This document shows positions 37,576-49,346 of a stretch of 57,041 nucleotides of DNA, piece by piece. The stretch comes from Aneurinibacillus aneurinilyticus ATCC 12856 (lineage in GTDB: Bacteria; Bacillota; Bacilli; Aneurinibacillales; Aneurinibacillaceae): positions 1-57,041 of the forward strand of contig NZ_KE952802.1 in NCBI RefSeq assembly GCF_000466385.1, read 5' to 3'. Below the pieces are notes generated by a model. The model did not search any database and had not been told where the DNA came from. It worked only from the letters and a program-made list of their open reading frames with translations. The first letter of the stretch is position 1. Each line of letters starts with the position of its first letter. Position numbers and translations under genes: made by a program.

Positions 37576-37953
37576 TTAACATTCCAGGGCTGCTACCAGT
37601 TCAATCTCAAGCGATACGTCCTTCGGCAGTCTTGCAACTTCCACCAGAGAACGGGCCGGACGATGCTCACCAAAGTATTGACCGTAAATTTCATTAATCG
37701 CACCAAAATCATTCATATCCTTGACGAAGACCGTTACCTTTACTACATGATCCAGCGTCGCATTTGCAGCCGCCAATACTGCTTTAAGGTTAGCGAATAC
37801 TTGATGCGTCTGTGTTACAATATCTCCTGTCACAAGCTCTCCTTCCGGCGTTAATGGAATTTGACCGGATGTATACAGAAAGTTCCCGACCTTAATGGCT
37901 TGCGAATAAGGACCGATAGCGGCCGGCGCTTGATTGGTAGATATTTGTTCCAT
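37576..37953 (-). CDS. ridA: RidA family 2-iminobutanoate/2-iminopropanoate deaminase
   Basis: Hydrolyses reactive enamine/imine products of PLP enzymes. The 125-aa trimeric YjgF-fold protein has [13 protein letters not shown], the [23 protein letters not shown] core and [21 protein letters not shown] with the substrate-binding arginine. GGAGGG is ahead of the ATG. It sits 16 nt after purR, as yabJ does in B. subtilis, and there affects PurR-regulated expression. Confidence 0.96.
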   Translation of the reverse strand: MEQISTNQAPAAIGPYSQAIKVGNFLYTSGQIPLTPEGELVTGDIVTQTHQVFANLKAVLAAANATLDHVVKVTVFVKDMNDFGAINEIYGQYFGEHRPARSLVEVARLPKDVSLEIELVAALEC

Positions 37954-37969
37954 GCAACATCCCTCCGGT

Positions 37970-38797
37970 TTATTCTTTATTCTTAAAATAATTACCTAAC
38001 TCAAGGCGGATTTCCTTATCTCTCACATCCACCTCTGTCACACGGAGTAAAGAGACATAATCATCCACCAGACGTTCTTCTACATTAGCCGTTTCCATAA
38101 ATACGCCCACGCCTACAACTTCGGCTTTGAACTCTTCGAGCAAATCCATCATGCCGCGCGCAGTACCGCCCGCCTTCATGAAATCATCGACGATAAGCAC
38201 CTTGGAATTCTCAGGAAGACTGCGGCGTGCCAGTGACATCGTCTGAATTCGCTTGCTTGAGCCGGATACATAATTAATGCTCACAACTGAACCATCCGTC
38301 ACCTTGCTGTATCGGCGAACAATTACAACAGGAATGTTTAAATAATACGCTGTTGCATATGCAAGCGGAATTCCTTTCGTTTCCACAGTCATTACATAAT
38401 CTGCCTCGGATTCAGCGAACACTGTAGCAAATACTTTACCGATTTCCGTCAACACTTCCGGATCTCCTAGCAAATCAGCCATATACAAGTATCCGCCAGG
38501 AAGGAGGCGACCGGAACTTTCCAGTGTACGACACAGACGTTCCATTCCCCTTCGTGCATCTTCAATATTGGTCAGCGGAATGTATTTTACGCCGCCTGCC
38601 GCGCCTGCTACTGTTCTCAGCAGGCCGACTCCTTCCGATTCAAACAATTCTTTAATAATAGATAGGTCTTCACTGATAGAAGACTTGGCCGCCCCGTATT
38701 GTTCCGCAAAAAAAGTAAGTGGAATGAGTTTATGGGGACGCGCAAGCAAATGCTGCGTCATATCTACAAGCCGAGCACTTCTCCGTAACTTTTTCAT
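37970..38797 (-). CDS. purR: Purine operon repressor PurR
   Basis: Represses pur genes; PRPP relieves DNA binding. The 275-aa protein has a winged-helix N-terminus ([43 protein letters not shown], residues 2-44 in segments) and a phosphoribosyltransferase-like domain with PRPP motif [14 protein letters not shown] (200-213). GGAGG is 7 nt ahead of the ATG. Cotranscribed with ridA. Confidence 0.96.
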   Translation of the reverse strand: MKKLRRSARLVDMTQHLLARPHKLIPLTFFAEQYGAAKSSISEDLSIIKELFESEGVGLLRTVAGAAGGVKYIPLTNIEDARRGMERLCRTLESSGRLLPGGYLYMADLLGDPEVLTEIGKVFATVFAESEADYVMTVETKGIPLAYATAYYLNIPVVIVRRYSKVTDGSVVSINYVSGSSKRIQTMSLARRSLPENSKVLIVDDFMKAGGTARGMMDLLEEFKAEVVGVGVFMETANVEERLVDDYVSLLRVTEVDVRDKEIRLELGNYFKNKE

Positions 38798-38869
38798 GTA
38801 CGTTCCTCCGTATTAAAAACCGAATATTATGAAGTGAATATACCACTTATGTACGGATTTACGCAAGTG

Positions 38870-39745
38870 TTACCGATTATTTTCCCCCAGAATACGGACC
38901 GCATACACTTCCTTGCAGAAGCCACGCAAGCCATTGTATATTCTGTTCATCCGCGACTCTCGTTCCGCCAGAGCAAATACGGTCGGTCCGCTTCCTGACA
39001 TAAGAACACCATCCGCACCAAATCGCAGCATTCTTTCCTTAATTTGACGAACCTGTGGATGCATCTCTAGTGTAACAGATTCGAGATGATTACCCAATGC
39101 ACGACATACTCCACCGAAGTCGCTTCGTTGAATGGCCGCGATCATCTCAGCCGACTTTCGCTCCTCTTTCCATTCATCGATACGCAATGCGCCGTACACT
39201 TCACCTGTTGAGACGCCAATCGGCGGCTTCGCAAGAATGACCCAGCAGGAAGGCGGGGACGGGAGAGGCTCGATTTTCTCACCGCGCCCACGAGCCAACG
39301 CCGTCCCACCATACACACAAAAAGAGACATCCGAGCCGACATGCGAACCCAGCTCGGCCATCTCCTCCACATTCATACCCAGATCCCATAATCGGTTCAA
39401 ACCTTTAATCGTTGCTGCTGCATCGCTGCTGCCACCCGCCAAACCTGCGGCAATAGGAATTTGTTTATCAATATGGATGTGTACGCCGCTCTTAATACCA
39501 AATCGCTCTTTAACGAGCCGCGCTGCTTGATATACATGGTTTCGATCATCAAGCGGCAGATAACTAACCGTGCAATCAAGCGTAATTTTGTCTTCTTCCC
39601 GTGGATAAATAGTTAGTCTGTCGGCCAAGTCAATGGTCGTCATCACCATCTCAATCTCATGATAGCCATCCGGCCGTTTTGCCAATACATCCAATGTTAA
39701 GTTGATTTTTGCCGGGGCTTTGACCATAAGGCAAGCGTCGTTCAC
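38870..39745 (-). CDS. ispE: 4-diphosphocytidyl-2-C-methyl-D-erythritol kinase, probable GTG start
   Basis: Phosphorylates CDP-methylerythritol in the MEP isoprenoid pathway. The protein has [12 protein letters not shown] at the N-terminus, the GHMP ATP loop [15 protein letters not shown], and [14 protein letters not shown] near the end. An ATG seven codons upstream (39766) has no SD; AAGAAGGA lies ahead of the GTG at 39745, which gives the usual ~290-aa length. The start is uncertain. Sits between sspF and purR. Confidence 0.93.
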   Translation of the reverse strand: MNDACLMVKAPAKINLTLDVLAKRPDGYHEIEMVMTTIDLADRLTIYPREEDKITLDCTVSYLPLDDRNHVYQAARLVKERFGIKSGVHIHIDKQIPIAAGLAGGSSDAAATIKGLNRLWDLGMNVEEMAELGSHVGSDVSFCVYGGTALARGRGEKIEPLPSPPSCWVILAKPPIGVSTGEVYGALRIDEWKEERKSAEMIAAIQRSDFGGVCRALGNHLESVTLEMHPQVRQIKERMLRFGADGVLMSGSGPTVFALAERESRMNRIYNGLRGFCKEVYAVRILGENNR

Positions 39746-39860
39746 CAAGTCCTTCTTCCCTTCCATTTTATGCTTTGCTTATTTTAGCATTAATTGATAA
39801 GAAAATGAAGAACATAGACCTTAACATAAGCAAGGGAGACTTCGCTAACATTTTTTCTTT

Positions 39861-39896
39861 CCCAAAATAATAAAAGACCAGGCAGATTACCTGGTC
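39861..39896 (-). terminator. Terminator after sspF
   Basis: GACCAGG / CCTGGTC stem with a 7-nt loop followed by TTTTATTATTTT on the minus strand. Confidence 0.9.
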
Positions 39897-39910
39897 CTTA
39901 CCGGGAAAAG

Positions 39911-40096
39911 TTACTTTGTGGGATTCTGTTTCGCCAGCGATTCTTCCGCAAGCTGAATAGCTCGCTTTACCATATTTCCCGCATCGCGGGTGGTAATGCC
40001 GCCCCAGCCTTCACGCTGTACAGTTTCATAAAAACCAAGGTCCTTTGCAAGCTCATACTTGAACTGCTCTGACATAACGCCTCTTCTGCGTGCCAT
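39911..40096 (-). CDS. sspF: Alpha/beta-type small acid-soluble spore protein SspF
   Basis: Coats forespore DNA. The 61-aa protein carries the SASP body [25 protein letters not shown] and the [17 protein letters not shown] segment. GGGGGC is 7 nt ahead of the ATG at 40096, equal in length to B. subtilis SspF; an 11-codon extension to 40129 has no SD. A sigma-G-like CATACTA lies 34 bp upstream. It follows veg. Confidence 0.95.
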   Translation of the reverse strand: MARRRGVMSEQFKYELAKDLGFYETVQREGWGGITTRDAGNMVKRAIQLAEESLAKQNPTK

Positions 40097-40129
40097 ATAT
40101 ACAGCCCCCTTTATCTTTCCCGTGCGCAT

Positions 40130-40136
40130 AGTATGT
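40130..40136 (-). promoter_or_regulatory. Sigma-G -10 candidate for sspF
   Basis: CATACTA on the minus strand matches the forespore -10 consensus CATnnTA; the expected -35 region is T-rich and not a good match. Confidence 0.4.
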
Positions 40137-40140
40137 GCAG

Positions 40141-40181
40141 AAAAGAAAAATAAAAACAGCAGGATAAGATATCCTACTGTT
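40141..40181 (-). terminator. Terminator after veg
   Basis: AACAGCAGGATA pairs with TATCCTACTGTT (one mismatch, 3-nt loop), overlapping the veg stop codon, followed by TTTTTATTTTTC on the minus strand. Confidence 0.9.
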
Positions 40182-40446
40182 CAAGGGCGATTCGAATATG
40201 TTCATCATCGCGGCAAATTGTAAGTTCCACTGTCTCTGTAAGCACATCTGCATAGCTGTACGACACGCGCTCGAAGGAATGCTTGTCCTCATCGAGCTTC
40301 ACAATAAATACAGACGGGTAAGTTTCTTCAAGAACTCCCGTCCTTTCTACGGTCTTGCGACGGCCACCGTTCGCTCGGAGCAAAATCCGCTCGCCGATAT
40401 GCCCATCCAAATTACGTTTTATATCGTGTAACGTATTTCTCGCCAT
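40174..40446 (-). CDS. veg: Veg protein
   Basis: Highly transcribed vegetative protein; in B. subtilis it promotes biofilm gene expression by counteracting SinR, and affects spore outgrowth. The 90-aa product keeps the core [20 protein letters not shown] and [15 protein letters not shown]. The C-terminus ([14 protein letters not shown]) differs from B. subtilis. GAGGTGG is 6 nt ahead of the ATG. Confidence 0.95.
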   Translation of the reverse strand: MARNTLHDIKRNLDGHIGERILLRANGGRRKTVERTGVLEETYPSVFIVKLDEDKHSFERVSYSYADVLTETVELTICRDDEHIRIALEQ

Positions 40447-40468
40447 TCAGACCACCTCACTATAGGTA

Positions 40469-40497
40469 AGTATAGCATCACTTCTATAGTATGTCAA
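40469..40497 (-). promoter_or_regulatory. Strong proximal veg promoter
   Basis: TTGACA (40492-40497), 17 bp, TATACT (40469-40474) on the minus strand, close to the ideal sigma-A promoter. Confidence 0.9.
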
Positions 40498-40508
40498 ATA
40501 AATTGATT

Positions 40509-40538
40509 ATTATAGCAAGATTTTATGGATGATGTCAA
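40509..40538 (-). promoter_or_regulatory. Strong distal veg promoter
   Basis: TTGACA (40533-40538), 18 bp, TATAAT (40509-40514) on the minus strand, 41 bp upstream of the proximal promoter. Two consensus promoters in tandem fit the well-known strength of veg transcription. Confidence 0.88.
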
Positions 40539-40618
40539 TATTTTTTTACCGGGAAAACGTTTTGAAATCTGAAAAATCAAAAAATGATAAAAAAGTCGTA
40601 TCTGAATAAAATGGGTTC

Positions 40619-40663
40619 TTCAAGTCGACCTTTATCTTACGATAGAATAAAGGCCGACTTGAA
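40619..40663. repeat. Long hairpin between veg and yabG without a T tract
   Basis: TTCAAGTCG-CCTTTAT pairs with ATAAAGG-CGACTTGAA around a ~10-nt loop (about 17 bp paired, bulged). Neither strand has a proper T run next to it; the nearest is ACTTTTTTATC about 25 nt further on the minus strand. It may still protect or end the yabG mRNA. Confidence 0.55.
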
Positions 40664-40705
40664 TAGATTTCCTCGCTATTTCCCGGTTACTCATCCTTAT
40701 TATAA

Positions 40706-41575
40706 CTACGGCTTTGGAATCCCGAAACGAAAGCATCCTTTCGACTCCAAGCCTCCTACTCCTTCAATACCCGTAATTGTATTTTTAACCATGTCAAAAA
40801 CATTAATCGATTGCTGAATGGAGGTATACGCCACTTTTTCGGCTATGTATACCGGATCGAGCGTGTGGATATTAATTCGCTTCGGTGAACTCGCAAAATT
40901 CGCTCCCGCTCCTAGAATTGCTTCGAAATGCGATTGGCATGCCCCTGCAAAAATAACTAAACCATCCTTGCTCTGCTGAAACATCCGAGCCTTTTCGACT
41001 GCCTGAACAAAATATTTTGAGTGGCGATAGCTATTCAAATCATCCGCTGGTCCTCTTTTGCTCTGCAAAGCATCATGCCCCGTCAACACCAGAATATCCG
41101 GACTATGTTTGTTCAAAAGAGAAAGAATTACTTCTGGAAACTCTTTCTCAGGATAATGGTATCCAACAGTAGGCACTCTCAATTCCTGATAAACAGCCAG
41201 GCACTTCTTCAGATACCCTCTGTCTCCATCCACATGAAGAACCTTTCCCGGCCAGTCGAAGGACCCTCCTATGTCTTTTGTGTGGTTCACCTGGCGCCAT
41301 GAGTTTTTCTCACGGGCCGAACGTCTTTCCTGCTGAATGAGCCGCATCGCTTCGAGGTGCTTCTGTTCGCAGGCGCTTCGCATCTTTTGCATCTCATCCT
41401 CATTCACTTTAACCAGGTCATCAAGTGGAGCGTCTGCCATGAGCCGATAGTCCAGGCCGATAAGTGCAGCGGTTTTATCTTCTTTGTCAATATCGAGAAT
41501 CTGGAACAACATATCATAGCCATGCGATTTCCTTGTTACAATGTCACCAACTTTAAGCTTCGGATTCGTAAACAC
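40706..41575 (-). CDS. yabG: Sporulation-specific cysteine protease YabG, GTG start
   Basis: Processes spore coat and germination proteins in the mother cell. The 289-aa protein begins with KLKVGDIVTRKSHGYD. It has a clan CD-like His in LTGHDA and Cys in FAGACQSHFE, matching the catalytic pair known for the family. AAGGAGGGG is 5-7 nt ahead of the GTG at 41575; a longer ATG frame (41599) would start inside the likely promoter. Length equals B. subtilis YabG. Confidence 0.94.
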   Translation of the reverse strand: MFTNPKLKVGDIVTRKSHGYDMLFQILDIDKEDKTAALIGLDYRLMADAPLDDLVKVNEDEMQKMRSACEQKHLEAMRLIQQERRSAREKNSWRQVNHTKDIGGSFDWPGKVLHVDGDRGYLKKCLAVYQELRVPTVGYHYPEKEFPEVILSLLNKHSPDILVLTGHDALQSKRGPADDLNSYRHSKYFVQAVEKARMFQQSKDGLVIFAGACQSHFEAILGAGANFASSPKRINIHTLDPVYIAEKVAYTSIQQSINVFDMVKNTITGIEGVGGLESKGCFRFGIPKP

Positions 41576-41596
41576 AAAAACCCCTCCTTCCCTAGA

Positions 41597-41624
41597 CATC
41601 GTATGCTTGCCGGGAAAAAGGGGT
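41597..41624 (-). promoter_or_regulatory. Sigma-K-like promoter of yabG
   Basis: AC (41623-41624), 17 bp, CATACGATG (41597-41605) on the minus strand resembles the sigma-K pattern (AC / CATAnnnTA). It would place the transcript start just ahead of the SD. Confidence 0.45.
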
Positions 41625-41737
41625 TCTGCCTATCTGCATCTGATTTGGTACATCGTAGTCTCAGCGGTTGAAAGAAGGTGCATTAGCCTTTTCCCTACCT
41701 CGGACCGCCTTGCCCATATCAAGATATCAAACATATT

Positions 41738-43164
<1,427 letters not shown>

Positions 43165-43258
43165 CACGCTTATTTCCTCTTTTCAGAAATACACATATCC
43201 TGTTGGTTTTTAAAACACTAAGATACAAATCAACAGATGACGATGTGTATGCTAAATA

Positions 43259-43296
43259 CGAAAAAGAAAAGACAGGGAAAAATAATTTCTCCCTGT
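43259..43296 (-). terminator. Terminator after yabE
   Basis: ACAGGGA pairs with TCCCTGT around an AT-rich loop, followed by CTTTTCTTTTTC on the minus strand. Confidence 0.85.
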
Positions 43297-43309
43297 TTGT
43301 ATCATACCA

Positions 43310-44392
43310 TTAATTTGGTTTATTCGGACCGATAACATGCACGGTTTTACGCTGGACACCAAAGTTCTGAACCTCGTCTTCAGATGCGAAGTATAAGTCC
43401 ATTCTATTGCCTTTAATGGCACCGCCTGTATCTTCAGCCTTACGAAAACCATACCCTTCAATATAAACCCACCAGCCGAGGGGTACGACACTCGGATCGA
43501 CTGCAATGGTTCTCCCTTCCTTCGCTGTAGTTCCTGACGCTGTAATCGCATAATCCGCATCTCCAGGATTTTTTCCTGTGGATGACGCATGTGGTGAATA
43601 AGCAGTCATTCTTACCTGAAGCGTTTTGCGTGGCGTAAAGTCTCCTCCCAATTCAGATACTCTGGATGCCCGATCGCTCTCGCTTCGTGATACAGCTGTC
43701 ATTCGTGCCGTTCCAACCGCTACAATGTGATCTTTCCAGTCTTGCAGCTTTTCGGTTTCGACAAGCTTCTTTGACGTAGGTTTGCCATTGATATAGACAA
43801 CCTCATATCGTTCCAGTACTTTTCCTTCCTGGCCCTGCTGAATAACCTTCTGCTGTCCTTGCAGCATGGTGCGGTCTTCCCGCTCTTTTGTACTGAAGGC
43901 TACCGTTTTCTCGTTACTCACCAATTTTTTGGTGATTCGTGTAACCGTTACTGTCTGATTTTCTTGTACAGGTTGATTGAGCGCTGGCTTAACCTTGTCT
44001 AACGGTCCAAGCACCACATGCTCCTCGGCAAGAATATCTTTTACCTGACGTTTTGCCGTCATAACTTGTTTTTTATGACCGGCTATGTTTATGTTTATCT
44101 TTCTTCCTGGTATGTAACTCACTTGCATACCGTCTGTCAATATTGTGTCTATCCCTACATTCAGCTCATCAAAATTTTCTAGTTTTATCCCTTTCTCAAC
44201 CAGGAATTCTCCTAGCGTTTTCGCTTTTGTGGTTACGGCCATTGCTTTGCCGTCATTTATGAAAGTAAACTTCTTTGTTTGCAATGAATTAACCAAAAGC
44301 GCAAGACTTAAGAGAACAAGGATCGCAACAGCGGTCAGAAGAATCCACATTCGACCCTTCCAAAAATCCGACTGAATATGATTTTGCTTCAA
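43310..44392 (-). CDS. yabE: YabE-like cell-wall protein, DUF348-G5-3D
   Basis: Secreted or membrane-anchored resuscitation-promoting-factor-like protein, probably a murein-active enzyme. The 360-aa product has one N-terminal membrane segment (about 15-35), ubiquitin-like DUF348 modules (about 40-150), a G5 domain (about 165-245) and a C-terminal 3D domain (about 265-358) with the three aspartates in GDADY, AVDPSVVPLG and EDTGGAIKG. It is shorter than B. subtilis YabE. Monocistronic with its own promoter and terminator. Confidence 0.93.
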   Translation of the reverse strand: MKQNHIQSDFWKGRMWILLTAVAILVLLSLALLVNSLQTKKFTFINDGKAMAVTTKAKTLGEFLVEKGIKLENFDELNVGIDTILTDGMQVSYIPGRKININIAGHKKQVMTAKRQVKDILAEEHVVLGPLDKVKPALNQPVQENQTVTVTRITKKLVSNEKTVAFSTKEREDRTMLQGQQKVIQQGQEGKVLERYEVVYINGKPTSKKLVETEKLQDWKDHIVAVGTARMTAVSRSESDRASRVSELGGDFTPRKTLQVRMTAYSPHASSTGKNPGDADYAITASGTTAKEGRTIAVDPSVVPLGWWVYIEGYGFRKAEDTGGAIKGNRMDLYFASEDEVQNFGVQRKTVHVIGPNKPN

Positions 44393-44424
44393 AGTCTATC
44401 TGCCTCCTTCAACGGTTGAGAGTC

Positions 44425-44454
44425 ATTGTAGTCGATCCTTTGAAAATTTGTCAA
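44425..44454 (-). promoter_or_regulatory. Promoter of yabE
   Basis: TTGACA (44449-44454), 18 bp, TACAAT (44425-44430) on the minus strand. The remaining ~115 bp to tatD shows no further gene. Confidence 0.8.
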
Positions 44455-44570
44455 ACCAATTTTTTACATCTTTTTCTACAAAGTTCGCAAATTTTCAATA
44501 GGCATTCAGACTCAATAGCTTGTCCCAACCGTTGATACATCTGAGACAGAAAATTTCTCTATTACTCAAT

Positions 44571-45344
44571 CTATTCCTTTATATGGAATAAATTTTTAGC
44601 ATTTGCCGTCGTAATTTCAGCTAATTGTTCGAACGAAATATTTTTTAACTCAGCGATTTTCTCGGCAACGTATCGAACATATGCGCTTTCGTTTCGCTTA
44701 CCGCGGTATGGCTCCGGAGTAAGGTACGGACAATCGGTTTCGATGAGCAGGCGTTCAAGCGGTACCATCTCGGCTACTTCCTTCGGTTTCTTGGCATTTT
44801 TGAATGTTACCGGGCCACCTAATGAGATATAAAAATTCATATCGATACACTGGCGCGCCATTTCTGGGCTACCGGAGAAGCAGTGCATAATACCGCCAAC
44901 CTCTTCCGCCTTCTCTTCACGTAAAATGTCGAGAATATCCTGATGTGCATCTCTATCATGGATAATAATCGGGAGTTTTAGTTTTCTTGCCAGACGAATT
45001 TGCTTACGAAATACATTCTGCTGTATATCTTTTGGCGAAGTATCCCAGTAATAGTCCAGACCGATTTCCCCAATAGCTACTACCTTGTCTTCTTCAGAGG
45101 CCAACTTCTCAATCCAGGCCAAATCTTCATCAGTCAATGTTTTTGCATCCTGCGGATGCCAGCCGATAGCTGTATAGATAAAATCATACGTACGGGTTAA
45201 CTCGAGAGACGTCTCGATCGTCTCCCGGTTATACCCAATGTTACAAATATACGAAACACCGTTTTCCCTTGCTCTGGCAATGGTCTCTTCTCTATCATCG
45301 TTAAATTTTTCATCGTTCAGGTGGGCATGTGTGTCAAAAAGCAC
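44571..45344 (-). CDS. tatD: TatD-family metal-dependent DNase, GTG start
   Basis: Metal-dependent hydrolase of the amidohydrolase superfamily, with DNase activity in homologues. The 257-aa TIM barrel has DTHAHLND metal-binding motif, GEIGLDYYWD, IIHDRDAH, GIMHCFSG and LLIETDCPYLTP. AAGGAG is 8 nt ahead of the GTG start. Follows metG by 33 nt, matching yabD. Confidence 0.95.
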   Translation of the reverse strand: MLFDTHAHLNDEKFNDDREETIARARENGVSYICNIGYNRETIETSLELTRTYDFIYTAIGWHPQDAKTLTDEDLAWIEKLASEEDKVVAIGEIGLDYYWDTSPKDIQQNVFRKQIRLARKLKLPIIIHDRDAHQDILDILREEKAEEVGGIMHCFSGSPEMARQCIDMNFYISLGGPVTFKNAKKPKEVAEMVPLERLLIETDCPYLTPEPYRGKRNESAYVRYVAEKIAELKNISFEQLAEITTANAKNLFHIKE

Positions 45345-45377
45345 GCTCCCAGCTCCTTCCTTATGCGTTTCCGGCGT

Positions 45378-47747
<2,370 letters not shown>

Positions 47748-47753
47748 TTTTAT

Positions 47754-47782
47754 TCTATACCCTACTATGGGCGTCTCGTCAA
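47754..47782 (-). promoter_or_regulatory. Promoter of the metG T-box transcript
   Basis: TTGACG (47777-47782), 17 bp, TATAGA (47754-47759) on the minus strand, correctly placed for a ~390-nt leader. Confidence 0.8.
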
Positions 47783-47824
47783 GTCGATAGTTTTTCTTGC
47801 ATTCCCCTCCCTTTATTTTACTTA

Positions 47825-47864
47825 TTTGTCGAATCAATAGCGAAATTTTTCTTTTTTTGTCGAA
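47825..47864. promoter_or_regulatory. Two distal Spo0A boxes between metG and abrB
   Basis: Two exact TTTGTCGAA sequences (47825-47833 and 47856-47864, plus strand) lie 31 bp apart, about 195-235 bp upstream of the abrB -35. They match the Spo0A box TGTCGAA. They are also close upstream of the metG promoter. Confidence 0.55.
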
Positions 47865-48058
47865 AAAAAGTGCGTGTAATAAAAATTCAAAAAACTATTT
47901 GTGAAAATATACTAAAAATATCTAGTTACATAGTAGATAAATCAATTTTAAATGTTATATAATCTTTGTATATATTACTTAAAACCCTCACTTTTGCCTC
48001 TTTAAGTAATTTTATTCCATAAAATGAGAATTTCTTATAAAGTAATCCCAGTAAATGG

Positions 48059-48087
48059 TTGACCTATAGTTAAAATCCTGTTAGGAT
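48059..48087 (+). promoter_or_regulatory. Sigma-A promoter of abrB
   Basis: TTGACC (48059-48064), 17 bp, TAGGAT (48082-48087), starting transcription near 48094. The ~400 bp between the metG and abrB promoters contain no gene. Confidence 0.8.
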
Positions 48088-48102
48088 AGTGTTTAAGAAA
48101 GA

Positions 48103-48121
48103 TTTGTCGAATTTTGACGAT
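48103..48121 (+). promoter_or_regulatory. Tandem Spo0A boxes downstream of the abrB promoter
   Basis: TTTGTCGAA (48103-48111) and TTTGACGAT (48113-48121) are spaced exactly 10 bp, one helical turn, and lie just after the predicted transcript start. This is the arrangement through which Spo0A~P represses abrB in B. subtilis. Confidence 0.8.
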
Positions 48122-48166
48122 AAAACAAGAATAAATTAATTCGTTATGAGAGGAGACGTAGTACAC

Positions 48167-48418
48167 ATGAAATCAACAGGTATTGTAAGAAAAGTAGATG
48201 AACTGGGACGTGTCGTTATTCCGATTGAACTTCGTCGCACACTAGGTATTGGGGAAAAGGATGCACTGGAAATCTACGTAGACGGGGAGCGCATCATGCT
48301 CAAGAAATATGAACCCGCTTGCATTTTCTGCGGTAGCACGGAAGAAACTGTAACATATAAAGGCAAAATCATCTGCGGAAGCTGTCTTTCCGAGATGCCT
48401 ACTACGCAAAAAGCGTAA
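48167..48418 (+). CDS. abrB: Transition-state regulator AbrB with zinc-ribbon C-terminus
   Basis: DNA-binding repressor of post-exponential genes. The 83-aa product has the swapped-hairpin DNA-binding domain (MKSTGIVRKVDELGRVVIP..., residues 1-48), almost identical to B. subtilis AbrB. The C-terminal half, however, is a four-cysteine zinc ribbon (C52-x2-C55, C70-x2-C73) instead of the B. subtilis multimerisation domain. GAGAGGAG is ahead of the ATG at 48167. It is the only gene on the plus strand between 28 and 56 kb, divergent from metG. Confidence 0.95.
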   Translation: MKSTGIVRKVDELGRVVIPIELRRTLGIGEKDALEIYVDGERIMLKKYEPACIFCGSTEETVTYKGKIICGSCLSEMPTTQKA

Positions 48419-48437
48419 GCAAGCCTTACACATAGAA

Positions 48438-48470
48438 AAGCTTCCCCTAAAACCGGGGAAGCTTATTTTT
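48438..48470. terminator. Bidirectional terminator between abrB and rsmI
   Basis: AAGCTTCCCC / GGGGAAGCTT, perfect 10-bp stem with a 7-nt loop, ATTTTT on the plus side and TTTTC on the minus side; it overlaps the rsmI stop. Confidence 0.9.
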
Positions 48471-49344
48471 CGTTCTGATGATACTCATTATATACTTCGC
48501 GTTTCGGCAATCCACGCTCTTCGGCTGTTAACTTTAATGCTTCCTTTTTGTTTGCACCTTTTTCAATATGAACGTTAACGTGAGTGACGATATCAAGCCC
48601 GCTCCACCAACTGTCCATTTCAGTCTCTTCCACCTCTGTGCTCCCTTCAACAATTAAGGTGAATTCTCCTCTGATCTCTTCCTGTTCCTCAAGAAAATGT
48701 AGAACTTCTTCCATACTTCCTCGAATGAATTCCTCGTACCGTTTGGTTAGCTCTCTTCCAAGCGCTATCTTTCTATCACCAAGAATCCCCATCATTTCAT
48801 GCAATGTTTTGCTAATTCGATGAGGCGACTCATAAAAGATCAATGTCTCAGGATAGAGGCGTAAACGTTCCAGCTCTTCCCGCCGTTCTTTTTTATCTCG
48901 GGGCAAAAATCCGCGAAAAGCAAACCTATCCGTTGGCAAACCAGATACGATAAGAGCTGAAAGGCCGGCATTGGCACCTGGAATAGGTATAACTGTAATC
49001 CCCTCTTCTACCGCGGCACGCACCAAATCCTCTCCAGGATCGGAAATGGCGGGAAGACCGGCGTCACTAACGAGAGCCACTGATTTTCCTTCCATTAAAA
49101 GACGAAGGATTTCCGGTCCGCTCGCCGTTTTGTTGTGTTCATGATAGCTGATAAGCCTTGTCTCAATTTGAAAATGGGTTAGCAGCTTGCGTGTCTGCCT
49201 TGTATCTTCGGCAGCAATAATGTCTACTTCTCGCAGCGTATGAATAGCACGAACCGTCATATCATCAAGGTTGCCAATCGGTGTAGCCACAAGATATAGC
49301 TGTCCCTCTTCTTTCCCGGACACGAAGCTCTTCTGAACAAACAT
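48463..49344 (-). CDS. rsmI: 16S rRNA (cytidine-2'-O)-methyltransferase RsmI
   Basis: Methylates C1402 of 16S rRNA with SAM. The 293-aa tetrapyrrole-methylase-fold protein has LYLVATPIGNLDDMT, AAEDTRQT, SDAGLPAISDPG, PIPGANAGLSALIVSGLPTDRFAFRGFLP (in segments) and ESPHRISKTL. It starts 2 nt after the yabB stop. Formerly yabC. Confidence 0.96.
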   Translation of the reverse strand: MFVQKSFVSGKEEGQLYLVATPIGNLDDMTVRAIHTLREVDIIAAEDTRQTRKLLTHFQIETRLISYHEHNKTASGPEILRLLMEGKSVALVSDAGLPAISDPGEDLVRAAVEEGITVIPIPGANAGLSALIVSGLPTDRFAFRGFLPRDKKERREELERLRLYPETLIFYESPHRISKTLHEMMGILGDRKIALGRELTKRYEEFIRGSMEEVLHFLEEQEEIRGEFTLIVEGSTEVEETEMDSWWSGLDIVTHVNVHIEKGANKKEALKLTAEERGLPKREVYNEYHQNEK

Positions 49345-49346
49345 GA

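Noticed and set aside
44393-44570. Antisense RNA to yabE, as reported in B. subtilis
   Set aside because: No convincing plus-strand promoter into yabE could be assigned from the sequence.
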